A DNA stretch of 43,734 bases, taken from assembly GCA_016219545.1 (NCBI GenBank), contig JACRMH010000064.1:1-43734 (forward strand), given 5' to 3'. Below the pieces are notes generated by a model. The model saw only the letters and a program-made list of their open reading frames with translations, made no database searches and had not been told where the DNA came from. Made by a program: the position numbers and the translations under genes. Every line of letters starts with the position of its first letter. Position 1 is the stretch's first letter. This DNA comes from Chloroflexota bacterium. Lineage in GTDB: Bacteria; Chloroflexota; Anaerolineae; Anaerolineales; Villigracilaceae. This document shows, piece by piece, positions 23,489-31,679 of the stretch.

Positions 23489-24484
23489 ATGCAAGTGGAC
23501 ATTCCCCTCAAAATTATAGGACTTGGACGGTATTTGCCGAAACGCATTGTGACGAATGCGGAAGTTGAATCGCTGTGCGGGCTTTCCGCGGGCTGGGTGG
23601 AGAGGCGCAATGGCGTGAAAGAACGCCGTTGGGTAACGGATGAAACATCCTCGTTCATGTCTGCGGAGGCGGCGCGTGAAGCGTTGGATGAGGCAAAACT
23701 CAAACCCGAACAACTTGACCTCATCATCAACGCATCCGGCACGAGCGAACAAGCCATACCCGATACCGGCTCGCTGATCCAGCGTCAGCTTGGGTTGGGC
23801 AAGTCGGGCATCCCGGCTATGACAGTCCATACGACTTGTTTGAGTTTTGTGGCTGGCATGGACGTAGCATCTAATTTCATCAACAGCGGACGATATAAAA
23901 ATATCCTCATCGCCAGCGCGGACGTGTCTTCGTGCGGCATCAACCCCAAGGAACCAGAGTCTGCTACCTTGGTAGGGGATGCGGCCGCGGCGGCGGTGGT
24001 CACCCGCGCAAATGACGGCGATGCATCCAAAATCCACAACGCGCATTTCAAGACTTATGGCGAAGGCGCATACCTGACCACCATCATGGGCGGCGGCTCG
24101 CGCTTCCATCCGCGCTTCCCGAACCACAACCCCGAAGATGACCTGTTCCATATGGACGGTCCCGCTGTGTTGCGGATGGTGCGTGGCATCGGACATGAAT
24201 TCTTGGAAGAACTTTACCCCGGCTTATCAAAGAGTCTGGTGGACATTGATGTGGTCGTACCGCATCAGGCCAGCAAGGTCGGTTTGATGATGCTCGAAAG
24301 ATTTGGATGGCCTCAAGCAAAAATCATGAGCACACTGGAAACGCTTGGCAATTGTGTCTCGGCTTCGATCCCTGCCACGTTGTATCAGGCCGTGCGTGAT
24401 GGAAACATTCAGCGTGGACAAAAACTTCTGCTGGTTGGCACGGGCGCGGGGTTGAACATTGGCGGGTTGGTGATGACATTCTAA
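23489..24484 (+). CDS. 3-oxoacyl-ACP synthase III family ketosynthase (OleA-like role proposed)
   Basis: This 331-residue thiolase-fold enzyme has the full KAS III triad: C117 in HTTCLSF, H259 in VVPHQAS and N288 in LGNCVSASIP. In the ole setting it should condense two acyl groups as OleA does. By my alignment from memory, the position of the OleA glutamate contributed by the partner subunit is Ile90 (EQAIPDTGS), which is more FabH-like; so OleA identity is not certain. The start at 23489 follows AGGAG; the longer open frame begins inside the palindrome and is rejected. Confidence 0.85.
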   Translation: MQVDIPLKIIGLGRYLPKRIVTNAEVESLCGLSAGWVERRNGVKERRWVTDETSSFMSAEAAREALDEAKLKPEQLDLIINASGTSEQAIPDTGSLIQRQLGLGKSGIPAMTVHTTCLSFVAGMDVASNFINSGRYKNILIASADVSSCGINPKEPESATLVGDAAAAAVVTRANDGDASKIHNAHFKTYGEGAYLTTIMGGGSRFHPRFPNHNPEDDLFHMDGPAVLRMVRGIGHEFLEELYPGLSKSLVDIDVVVPHQASKVGLMMLERFGWPQAKIMSTLETLGNCVSASIPATLYQAVRDGNIQRGQKLLLVGTGAGLNIGGLVMTF

Positions 24485-24486
24485 TT

Positions 24487-24515
24487 GTAGGGGCGACCCA
24501 TTGGGTCGCCCCTAC
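24487..24515. repeat. 29-bp palindrome, copy 2 of 2 identical
   Basis: The same 29 bp as at 7822-7850, here filling the gap between the ketosynthase stop and the ATP-grasp start. The identity over all 29 positions, loop included, shows a dispersed repeat rather than two independent hairpins. Confidence 0.9.
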
Positions 24516-24523
24516 ATAATATT

Positions 24524-25651
24524 ATGAACATTCTCCTCACCGGCGGGCGGGCGCCTGCCACACTGGATTTGGCGCGCGTGTTTCATCGCGCGGGGCACAC
24601 GGTTTTCGCGGCCGAGTCTCTGCGCGGACATCTGAGTCAGCCGTCGGCGGCGATCAAGGCCAATTTCGCCGTGCCAGCTCCGCGTCAGGAAAAAGATGCG
24701 TTCATCGGCGCGCTGAAAAAGATCGTCGCAGAGAATCAAATTGACCTGCTCATCCCAACCTGCGAGGAGGTCTTCTATGTGGCGATGGGACGCGATGAAT
24801 TTCCGTGCAAGGTCTTTACCGAGCCGATCCACAAATTAGATTTAGTTCACAACAAATGGAAATTTGCCGCGAATGAAAACATGCCTGAGACGATGTTGAT
24901 TCGGAGTCAGGATGAATTGGCCAGTGCATTTGAGCGATTCGACAAACTGGTGATCAAGCCTGTTTACTCGCGCTTCGCTGCACGGACCTTGATCCTGCCC
25001 TCGTTTCAAAAAGCATCGTCCACGCTGACCTTCGACTCGTGCCAGCAGTGGGTGGCGCAGAAATATATTGAGGGACAGGCGTATTGCACATACAGCGTTT
25101 GCCATCATGGACATGTCACCGCGCACACCACGTATCCGTCACATTTCACGGCGGGGCAGGGCGCGACGATTGTCTTTGAACATGTGGAGCACCCCGCCAT
25201 TTTCAATTGGGTGAAGTGTTTTGTGGAGAAGAATCACTTCACGGGGCAGATCGCTTTTGATTTCATTCAAACATCTGAAGGACGGGTTTATGTGCTGGAA
25301 TGTAACCCGCGCGCCACAAGCGGCGTGCATCTGTTGGCGTCACATCCGCAGTTCGTGGATGCGTTCTTGAATCCCGCAATGGACTGCATCACGCCCTTAG
25401 AGTCGCGGAATTATATGCTCGCATCCGCCATGCTTGTGTATGGCTTGCCGATGGCAATACGGAAAAATAAATTTTTAGAATGGCTCAAAACATTTTTGAA
25501 TAGCAAAGATGTGATCTTTAATTTCAAAGACCCCCTGCCGTTTTTGCTTCAACTCAGAAGTATCTTCTCTTATTTGAATCTTGCGCGCGAAAAGGGGATT
25601 AGTCCGCTGGAGGCATCCACTTTTGATATTGAGTGGAATGGGGAGATGTAA
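24524..25651 (+). CDS. ATP-grasp ligase of unknown substrate
   Basis: This 375-residue protein starts MNILLTGGRAPATLDLARVF, like the preATP-grasp Rossmann region of carbamoyl-phosphate-synthase-like ligases. It has VIKPVYSRFAA (nucleotide-binding Lys), QKYIEGQAYC (hinge), and YVLECNPRATSG (Mg-binding Glu and Asn). ATP-grasp enzymes activate a carboxylate as acyl phosphate and join it to an amine, alcohol or thiol. It closes the ole-type series, and no other gene follows at once. If it belongs to the pathway, the product is probably an amide or ester. The pathway role is inferred from position only. Confidence 0.85.
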   Translation: MNILLTGGRAPATLDLARVFHRAGHTVFAAESLRGHLSQPSAAIKANFAVPAPRQEKDAFIGALKKIVAENQIDLLIPTCEEVFYVAMGRDEFPCKVFTEPIHKLDLVHNKWKFAANENMPETMLIRSQDELASAFERFDKLVIKPVYSRFAARTLILPSFQKASSTLTFDSCQQWVAQKYIEGQAYCTYSVCHHGHVTAHTTYPSHFTAGQGATIVFEHVEHPAIFNWVKCFVEKNHFTGQIAFDFIQTSEGRVYVLECNPRATSGVHLLASHPQFVDAFLNPAMDCITPLESRNYMLASAMLVYGLPMAIRKNKFLEWLKTFLNSKDVIFNFKDPLPFLLQLRSIFSYLNLAREKGISPLEASTFDIEWNGEM

Positions 25652-25744
25652 AGCATCCATATTCTCGATGGCAGGCGTATAATTTGGAATATAAGGTGTT
25701 ATAAGCATCAGTACTTCTACTCTTTAAGGGAGGTCTTGAACCCA

Positions 25745-27193
25745 ATGATAATTTTGAACCCTCGTTTCATTCATAAAACTGCTAAATTATGCTTTCTATT
25801 GCTAATCATTTTAACATCTATGGTGAAAGCGGATGTTGTTCGTGGCGATATTGCACCGCCTGGGCCGCCAGCTGGCACAAATCCAATACCTGATAGTGAA
25901 CCAACCAACGTTCGGATGGTATCAGAAACAGTTTTGATCGAAATAGACGCCGACAGTCCTCTTGACAAAGGCCTCGGCAAAGTTACAGCTACCTTTACAA
26001 TGCGCAACCTTGGGGATGTAGACGAGCAAATGGATGTGAGATTTCCATTAGACCAAACATTTGACTTGGGCAATCTTTGTGGTGCACCGTTTTTTATATA
26101 TCCATCTATAAGCGATTTGAAAGCCAGAGTGAATGGGCATGATGTAGCAACACAGAATACATATCAAGCTGTCCCCTTATCATTTGAGACAGAGCCTCCC
26201 CCGACAACCATGCTTCCTTGTTGGGCTTATTTTCCGGTTTCTTTTCCCGTTGGTAAGGATGTGATCATCCAAGTCACCTATACTGCTGAACCATACATTA
26301 GTCCGAATGCAGCATATGGTTATTCCTATGTTTTGATAACAGGAGATGGATGGAAGGGCACAATCGGCACAGTAGATATCATGTTTCAAGTACCCTACGA
26401 GTTAAATGATTCAAATTTTATTTCATGTTCTCCACATGATTGCAAGGTTAGTGAGAATAAAATACAGTGGCATTATGAAGATTTTAATCCTTCAGACAAT
26501 GTTAATGTATCTTTGTTGCCCCCACCTCTATGGCAAAGTATCCTTGTGGAAAGAAAGAACATTGATCAAAATCCCAAAGATGGAGAGGCATGGGGGCGTT
26601 TAGGAAAAGCATATAAAGGGTCAATTATGGCAAGGAGGGGATTTAGGTATGATGAGGTTGGGCAGGAAATGTATCGGCTCAGTAGAGATGCGTACCAGCA
26701 AGCAGTTACCTTGTTGCCCAACGATGCAGATTGGCATTATGGTTATGCTGAATTGCTTTGCTGGAATGCTGAATGGGATAATTTTCTTGTCGATTCCAAC
26801 GAGGATGCCTGGCGCGCTTGTGTTGAACAGGTTCAACAAGTATTAAATATCAATCCTAATCATGAAAAAATGAAAAAATTGCTTGAGGACTATGGTCAGT
26901 TTGATGGGATGATCGACTTTAGTGGACCCAAGCCTGATTACATCATTCTGACGCCGAAACCGACCAACCCCGCACCGGTTGGGACATCCACTCAAAATGC
27001 CGTGCCTGCAACAGCCATTCCATCATCAACCACTGAGCCTGCAATGACCGCTACATTAGCAGAGACAACAGTCGCTACTTTAACGACTACTCCTATTGAG
27101 ATGCCTAATGCATCCAGTACACCAGTCTATGTTGGCGGTGGAATACTGCTCATTGTTGCCGTCTTGATGTTTGTAAAATTTAGAAAGAAATAG
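25745..27193 (+). CDS. Secreted or membrane-anchored protein with TPR-like middle
   Basis: This protein of 482 residues is not a family I can name. The N-terminus has a signal sequence (about residues 8-30). A first domain (about 35-255) is beta-rich, with ATFTMRNLGDVDEQMDVRFPL, reminiscent of a beta-sandwich. A helical part follows (about 265-385: GEAWGRLGKAYKG, YQQAVTLLPNDADWHYGYAELL) that fits TPR repeats. Then come a Thr/Pro-rich linker and a C-terminal transmembrane helix with a basic tail (FVKFRKK). A TTG at 25736 lies too close to AAGGGAGG; the ATG at 25745 is used. Base composition is more AT-rich than in the ole genes upstream. Confidence 0.75.
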   Translation: MIILNPRFIHKTAKLCFLLLIILTSMVKADVVRGDIAPPGPPAGTNPIPDSEPTNVRMVSETVLIEIDADSPLDKGLGKVTATFTMRNLGDVDEQMDVRFPLDQTFDLGNLCGAPFFIYPSISDLKARVNGHDVATQNTYQAVPLSFETEPPPTTMLPCWAYFPVSFPVGKDVIIQVTYTAEPYISPNAAYGYSYVLITGDGWKGTIGTVDIMFQVPYELNDSNFISCSPHDCKVSENKIQWHYEDFNPSDNVNVSLLPPPLWQSILVERKNIDQNPKDGEAWGRLGKAYKGSIMARRGFRYDEVGQEMYRLSRDAYQQAVTLLPNDADWHYGYAELLCWNAEWDNFLVDSNEDAWRACVEQVQQVLNINPNHEKMKKLLEDYGQFDGMIDFSGPKPDYIILTPKPTNPAPVGTSTQNAVPATAIPSSTTEPAMTATLAETTVATLTTTPIEMPNASSTPVYVGGGILLIVAVLMFVKFRKK

Positions 27194-27220
27194 GGTATAA
27201 AAATAGCCTTTGTGTAAACC

Positions 27221-27256
27221 AAATGAGCCACCCTAGACCAAGAGGGTGGCTCATTT
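27221..27256. terminator. Bidirectional terminator between convergent genes
   Basis: AAATGAGCCACCCT (27221-27234) and AGGGTGGCTCATTT (27243-27256) form a 14-bp perfect stem with an 8-nt loop, between genes ending at 27193 (plus) and 27282 (minus). Confidence 0.85.
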
Positions 27257-27281
27257 GAAACTGGAGGTTTTCTATAGGTTT

Positions 27282-27692
27282 TTAGTATTGCCCAGATGTC
27301 ACGAGTACCCCGGCATCTGTCTTGATCTCTACGGTTGTGCCTGCCTGAATGGTGGGGACGGTATCTCCGCGTTGGCTCTTGAGGGTCAATTTGCCCTTGC
27401 CCAGTCCGTTCACCACGATCGTGCCGATCTGATTGCCGTCCACGAATACGTTCAGGGTTTGTCCTGCCAGGCTTTTCACGTGTTCCACTTCAACCTGAAA
27501 CTCGCTTTTGGCCTTGACCACCTTGATCTTGGCTGAGCCCTTTCCCTGGGGGAAGAATTCACTGCCTGCGAGTCTGATCTTGGTGGCGGTCTTGCCCTTT
27601 GCCATGGCTGCCGGCGCAAATGCGAATGACGACAATACGAGCGATGCGATGAACATGCTCAAAAACGTGATTACAAACCATTTCTTATTCAT
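27282..27692 (-). CDS. Small secreted protein of unknown function
   Basis: This 136-residue protein has a clear signal peptide (MNKKWFVITFLSMFIASLVL, Ala-rich cleavage region near residue 31, AMAKGK). The mature part is short strands rich in Lys, Val and Gly (KIKVVKAKSEFQVEVEHV, LNVFVDGNQIGTIVVNG), suggesting a small beta-sandwich. It resembles the small exported proteins sometimes found in Anaerolineae, but I cannot assign a family. AAGGAG lies 7 nt before the ATG. Confidence 0.75.
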   Translation of the reverse strand: MNKKWFVITFLSMFIASLVLSSFAFAPAAMAKGKTATKIRLAGSEFFPQGKGSAKIKVVKAKSEFQVEVEHVKSLAGQTLNVFVDGNQIGTIVVNGLGKGKLTLKSQRGDTVPTIQAGTTVEIKTDAGVLVTSGQY

Positions 27693-28021
27693 TGTGATTC
27701 TCCTTGTGTGAATTACTTGATTTAGGATTTATTGTTCCTGTTCGATGCTGCTATGATAGCAGTCACTACTCACATACAAAACGGGCAAAGGTCTGGACTT
27801 CGGGCTTATCCTTAGTCCCGATCTTTTTCCGACTTTAGTCTGATTCCCGCCGAACCCGTTATTTCGCCTCTTCCTTGACCTGTGAGTGGGTAATAAAAAA
27901 CCCGAGGCTATTTTGTAGCCTCGGGTTTTTCAATACTATGCAATGCAACTATCTATAGGTCATTCAAAGATATTATTTTGAGCCAACGACACACTTTTAA
28001 AAATGTAGTAGCGAAATGTTT
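27693..28021. other. Intergenic stretch of 329 bp
   Basis: It contains the upstream region of the small secreted gene (27693 to about 27850) and the terminator at 27896-27930. No convincing gene, RNA or further repeat was seen. A possible -10 (ATGATA on plus, TATCAT on minus) near 27752 has no good -35. Confidence 0.6.
27896..27930. terminator. Strong terminator downstream of ggt
   Basis: AAAAACCCGAGGCTA (27896-27910) and TAGCCTCGGGTTTTT (27916-27930) form a 15-bp perfect stem with a 5-nt loop. T-runs exist in both directions. On the minus strand it follows ggt by about 90 bp. Confidence 0.9.
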
Positions 28022-29641
28022 TTACAACGTCATCGCGCAGCCATCGGCGCGGGAATCAGAACCAGCAACCAGAACCCCATTTCTTTCACGAATAATAATT
28101 TGTCCACGCCCGAAGAGGGCGCGCTCCCAGCCGGTCACTTTTTTGGTGGGATGTCCACGTTGAGTCAGCGCGGAGATGACATTGTTGGGAATCCCTTCTT
28201 CAAGGCTGGCAGAGCCGCCATCTTCAGTGGGCTCGATGCAGAAGCGCGGCATGTCCAATGCGGTTTGCGGGTCCATGCCATCATCAATCAATGCGCAGGC
28301 GACTTGCATGTGTCCCTGCGGCTGCATGAATCCGCCCATCACGCCGAAGGATGCGTATAAACTTCCATCGTCTTCGCGGGTGGCCATGGCGGGGATGATG
28401 GTGTGATAGGGTCGCTTATTTGGCTGTAACGAGTTGGGATGATTTGCCTCAAGGTTGAAATTATGTCCACGATTTTGCAGGGTGAAGCCCCAGCCCTTGG
28501 GGACGATACCTGTGCCGAACCCCATGTAATTGCTGATGATGAACGAACAGGCGTTGCCGTCCTTGTCCACGACGGAGAAATACACCGTGCCGTGAGATTT
28601 GATCGGCGTGCCGTGTTGTTGATCCAGAGTCGCTTTCTTCAAGTTGATCAATTTTCTGCGCTCATCGGAATACGCTTTGGACAGCAGTTCGGTCAATGGG
28701 ATGGATGAGAACGCGGGGTCGGAAACGTACCAGCGCGCATCTGCAAAGGCGAGACGCATTGCTTCGATTTGCAGATGCAGTCGTCGGGTGGAAAGAGGCG
28801 CGAGCGAGGCGAGGTCAAAGCCTTCGAGCAGGTTCAAAGCTAACAGCGCAGCGAGTCCCTGCCCATTGGGTGGACATTCCCATATGCGATAGCCGCGATA
28901 ATTGACCGAGATGGGCGCGTCCCACGTGGAATGATGCGCGGCGAGGTCGGCCGTGCTGAGGCATCCACCCGACTGTTGAATCACCTGCGCGATGGACTCG
29001 GCGATCTCGCCTTCGTAATAGGCGCGTTTGCCTTCCTCGGCAATTTTGCGAAAGGTGCGGGCGAGTCCTTTGTTGCTGAAAATTTCTCCGGCTTTCGGTG
29101 CGCGACCATCAATGGTGAGTTCATGCCCATTCAGCGCGGATGCAAGTTGACGTCCCGCGCTGCGTTCCCAAAAATGCGCGGTAATCGGCGCAACGGGGAA
29201 TCCATTTTCGGCGAGAGCGATGGCGGGCGCGAGAATTTGAGTCATCGGCAGCGTGCCATGCTTTTCGATGAGGTCGAACCAGCCCGCGCACGCGCCGGGG
29301 ACGGTGACGGTGTATGGATGAAAGGGTGGGAGTTCCTTGATATTTTCTTTTTGCAAACGTTCGAGCGAAAGTGCCGCGGGCGCGCGACCCGAGCTATTCA
29401 ACGCGCTGACCTGTTTTGTGCGCGAGTCATAATACAGCGCGAACATGTCCCCGCCGATGCCGGTGGATGTGGGTTCGGTCACATTGAGTGCGGCGGCTGT
29501 TGCAACGGCCGCATCGGCCGCGTTTCCGCCCGCCGCGAGAATGGATAGTCCCGCCGCTGTGGCTAATGGCTGTGAACTTGCGACTGTGCCGTTTCGTCCC
29601 ATGACGGGCGAACGGCGTGAGGGGAATTGGGTATTTGTCAT
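28022..29641 (-). CDS. ggt: Gamma-glutamyltransferase
   Basis: This N-terminal-nucleophile hydrolase splits gamma-glutamyl bonds (glutathione and related amides). The precursor is 539 residues and would self-cleave before T352 in KSHGTVYFSV, the conserved nucleophile. Substrate-binding Arg and Gly residues are in STGIGGDMFALYYD and in the NSSGRAP loop; the GFGTG lid region follows. There is no obvious signal peptide, so it may be cytoplasmic, as in many related bacterial acylases of this family; cephalosporin-acylase-like members are an alternative. It stands alone between the terminator and the RAYT repeat. Confidence 0.93.
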   Translation of the reverse strand: MTNTQFPSRRSPVMGRNGTVASSQPLATAAGLSILAAGGNAADAAVATAAALNVTEPTSTGIGGDMFALYYDSRTKQVSALNSSGRAPAALSLERLQKENIKELPPFHPYTVTVPGACAGWFDLIEKHGTLPMTQILAPAIALAENGFPVAPITAHFWERSAGRQLASALNGHELTIDGRAPKAGEIFSNKGLARTFRKIAEEGKRAYYEGEIAESIAQVIQQSGGCLSTADLAAHHSTWDAPISVNYRGYRIWECPPNGQGLAALLALNLLEGFDLASLAPLSTRRLHLQIEAMRLAFADARWYVSDPAFSSIPLTELLSKAYSDERRKLINLKKATLDQQHGTPIKSHGTVYFSVVDKDGNACSFIISNYMGFGTGIVPKGWGFTLQNRGHNFNLEANHPNSLQPNKRPYHTIIPAMATREDDGSLYASFGVMGGFMQPQGHMQVACALIDDGMDPQTALDMPRFCIEPTEDGGSASLEEGIPNNVISALTQRGHPTKKVTGWERALFGRGQIIIRERNGVLVAGSDSRADGCAMTL

Positions 29642-29651
29642 TTTTGGTTTT

Positions 29652-29718
29652 GTAGGTCACGTCTGTGACGTGACGGGTTTGGATGTAATTGTGATTGTCA
29701 CGCTGAAGCGTGACCTAC
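29652..29718. repeat. REP-like palindromic repeat, left of the RAYT
   Basis: A 67-bp copy starts GTAGGTCACGTCTGTGACG and ends GAAGCGTGACCTAC, so its ends are inverted repeats (GTAGGTCACG/CGTGACCTAC). It is a direct repeat of 30268-30339, sharing GATGTAATTGTGAT and GTCACGCTG in the same order. Confidence 0.9.
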
Positions 29719-29742
29719 ATGCTCTGCATGTATAATCCGTAC

Positions 29743-30255
29743 ATGAACTTTCGCCGTTATTATATCCCCGGGTCGGCGGTATTTATTACGCAAGTGGTCG
29801 AAGGTCGTGAACCTGTCTTTCACAAACCAGAGAACGTGATCTTGTTGCGCGAAACCTTGCATAATGTAAAGGAACTCCATCCATTTTCAATGTTGGGATA
29901 TGTCTTTTTGCCTGAACATCTCCATGTGTTATTTCAACCAACGGGGGAGGAGAATTTTAGCGATATTATGCATTCCCTAAAAATGAACTTTACAAGAGAA
30001 TACAAGAAGACACTTGGGCTTGAACGATCCCAGTCCATGAAATTCTGGCAGAAACGATTTTGGGATCATGTCATTCGAGATGACAGGGACCTTGAGAATC
30101 ACCTACATTACATGCACTATAACCCGGTCAAACATGGATATACAAAAGACCCGCGTGACTGGCAGAACAGCAGTTACATTGAATGGGAAAAGCGGGGATT
30201 GTACCCACCTGCTTTTGGCTGGGATGAACCGAAAAATGTTGATTGGGGCGAGTAG
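29743..30255 (+). CDS. REP-associated tyrosine transposase (RAYT, Y1/HUH family)
   Basis: This 170-residue Y1 transposase (Transposase_17, IS200-like) has the metal motif H59-L-H61 in PEHLHVLF and the catalytic Y126 in HYNPVKHG, both typical of RAYTs. The start MNFRRYYIPG is also typical. RAYTs bind and cut single-stranded REP palindromes and are thought to spread them. Copies of one palindromic repeat flank the gene in the same orientation. TATAAT lies 6 bp before the ATG, so the transcript may be leaderless. The gene appears intact. Confidence 0.93.
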   Translation: MNFRRYYIPGSAVFITQVVEGREPVFHKPENVILLRETLHNVKELHPFSMLGYVFLPEHLHVLFQPTGEENFSDIMHSLKMNFTREYKKTLGLERSQSMKFWQKRFWDHVIRDDRDLENHLHYMHYNPVKHGYTKDPRDWQNSSYIEWEKRGLYPPAFGWDEPKNVDWGE

Positions 30256-30267
30256 GGGATTATGCAA

Positions 30268-30339
30268 GTAGGTCACGTCTATGACGTGACGTTTTTCAGG
30301 TGATGTAATTGTGATCGTCACGCTGGAAGCGTGACCTAC
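30268..30339. repeat. REP-like palindromic repeat, right of the RAYT
   Basis: A 72-bp copy beginning GTAGGTCACGTCTATGACG and ending GAAGCGTGACCTAC. It differs from the left copy by a few substitutions and an insertion in the middle. Its last bases supply the stop codon of the CNNM gene. Confidence 0.9.
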
Positions 30340-31652
30340 GTTTTGGATGGCGCCTTCGGCAATGTTGTCACCAGCACCTTATCCACGCGGCGGCCGTCCA
30401 TGTCCATGACTTCAAAGCGATAACTGTTCCAGTCAAAATTATCAGAAGGCTGTGGGACGCGCCCGAGCAGGGTCATGACGAATCCGCTTAGGGTTTCGTA
30501 TTCATCTTCGTGGGGGAGTACGGTAAATTCAAATAACTCCTTGAACTCGTCCACTTCCAACATGCCGTCCAAAAGCCACGAACCATCCTGCCTTTGAGTG
30601 GCTTGCGGTTCCTCGAATTCCATTGCGCCGACGATCTCTTCCAAAATATCGTTGATGGTCAGCAGACCTTGCAGCCCGCCGAACTCGTCAATGACCAAAA
30701 GCAACTCAGTATTTTTTTCCTTGAAGAGTTCCAAGGCGCGCGAAGCGAACATGGTTTCGGGAATGAAGTAGGCAGGCTTGAGCAGAGTCTTAAGGTCAAT
30801 ATTTTTGCCGGATAAACTTTCCACCAAGAGGTCGCGAGATTTTACAATGCCGACAATGGTTTCAAGGGAATCCTGTCGGACGGGGAAACGCGAAAATGCA
30901 CATTCCGCGATTTTCTGGCGGATCTCTTCGATCGAGTCTTTAACATCCAGCCAGACAAGATCCGTGCGCGGCGTCATCAATGAATAGACGCGCGAATCGC
31001 CGAGGCTGAAAATTCCCTCCACCATATCCTGTTCCGATTCCTCGAAGACCCCGGCTTGTTTGCCCTGATCTATCAACAGGTGAATCTCTTCTTCAGTGAC
31101 GGGCGGTTCCTCGCTGGCTTTGACTCCCATCAATTTCAGGATCGCTTCGGTGGAGAAACTAAGCAGTTTTACGAAAGGCGAAAATACAACGGAGAAAAAC
31201 GACATCGAACCAGCAACTGCTTCCGAAACGCCTTCCGGGTCGCGCAATGCCAGCCGCTTGGGGACAAGTTCTCCGAGCACCAATGAAAGATAAGTGACTG
31301 GCAAAACACCGATCACAATACCGACGACTCCGCTGTAAGGAGCCAGAATTGGGAATTTATCCAATTCCATATTGATCCAAACGCCAAGAGTGGCCCCGGT
31401 CAACGCACCGATCAACAGGTCAATGGATGTGATGCCGATCTGGATTACGGAAAGGAATTGATTCGGGTTCTCGGTCAACTTGAGGACAAGCCCCGCTCGC
31501 GCGTCCCCTTTGTTGAATTGGTTTTGCAGGCGGGTTTTTCTTACCGACAGGAGTGCGGTCTCTGCCATGGCGAGCACGCCGTTCAACAACAGTAAAACTG
31601 CTATGGCGATCAGACCGCCGCTAAAATTGGTTTGTATGGGGATTTCTGACAT
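30336..31652 (-). CDS. CNNM/CorC-type membrane protein (DUF21, CBS pair, CorC_HlyC)
   Basis: This 438-residue protein belongs to the family often named hemolysin C, now linked to Mg2+ or Co2+ efflux. The order is a DUF21 membrane domain with three to four helices (about 10-190, including NGVLAMAETALLSVRK and GELVPKRLAL), a CBS pair (about 215-330, MTPRTDLVWL, FPVRQDSLETIVGI) and a CorC_HlyC domain at the end (about 345-430). The stop TAG lies in the right RAYT repeat, so the natural C-terminus may have been altered. It ends the selD-deaminase series but has its own likely promoter. Confidence 0.9.
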   Translation of the reverse strand: MSEIPIQTNFSGGLIAIAVLLLLNGVLAMAETALLSVRKTRLQNQFNKGDARAGLVLKLTENPNQFLSVIQIGITSIDLLIGALTGATLGVWINMELDKFPILAPYSGVVGIVIGVLPVTYLSLVLGELVPKRLALRDPEGVSEAVAGSMSFFSVVFSPFVKLLSFSTEAILKLMGVKASEEPPVTEEEIHLLIDQGKQAGVFEESEQDMVEGIFSLGDSRVYSLMTPRTDLVWLDVKDSIEEIRQKIAECAFSRFPVRQDSLETIVGIVKSRDLLVESLSGKNIDLKTLLKPAYFIPETMFASRALELFKEKNTELLLVIDEFGGLQGLLTINDILEEIVGAMEFEEPQATQRQDGSWLLDGMLEVDEFKELFEFTVLPHEDEYETLSGFVMTLLGRVPQPSDNFDWNSYRFEVMDMDGRRVDKVLVTTLPKAPSKT

Positions 31653-31679
31653 GATGTTTGTAATTGATTTCTCTTTTTC

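Noticed and set aside
28931..29548. Plus-strand open frame of about 200 codons opposite ggt
   Set aside because: Composition follows the third-position bias of ggt; no recognisable protein.
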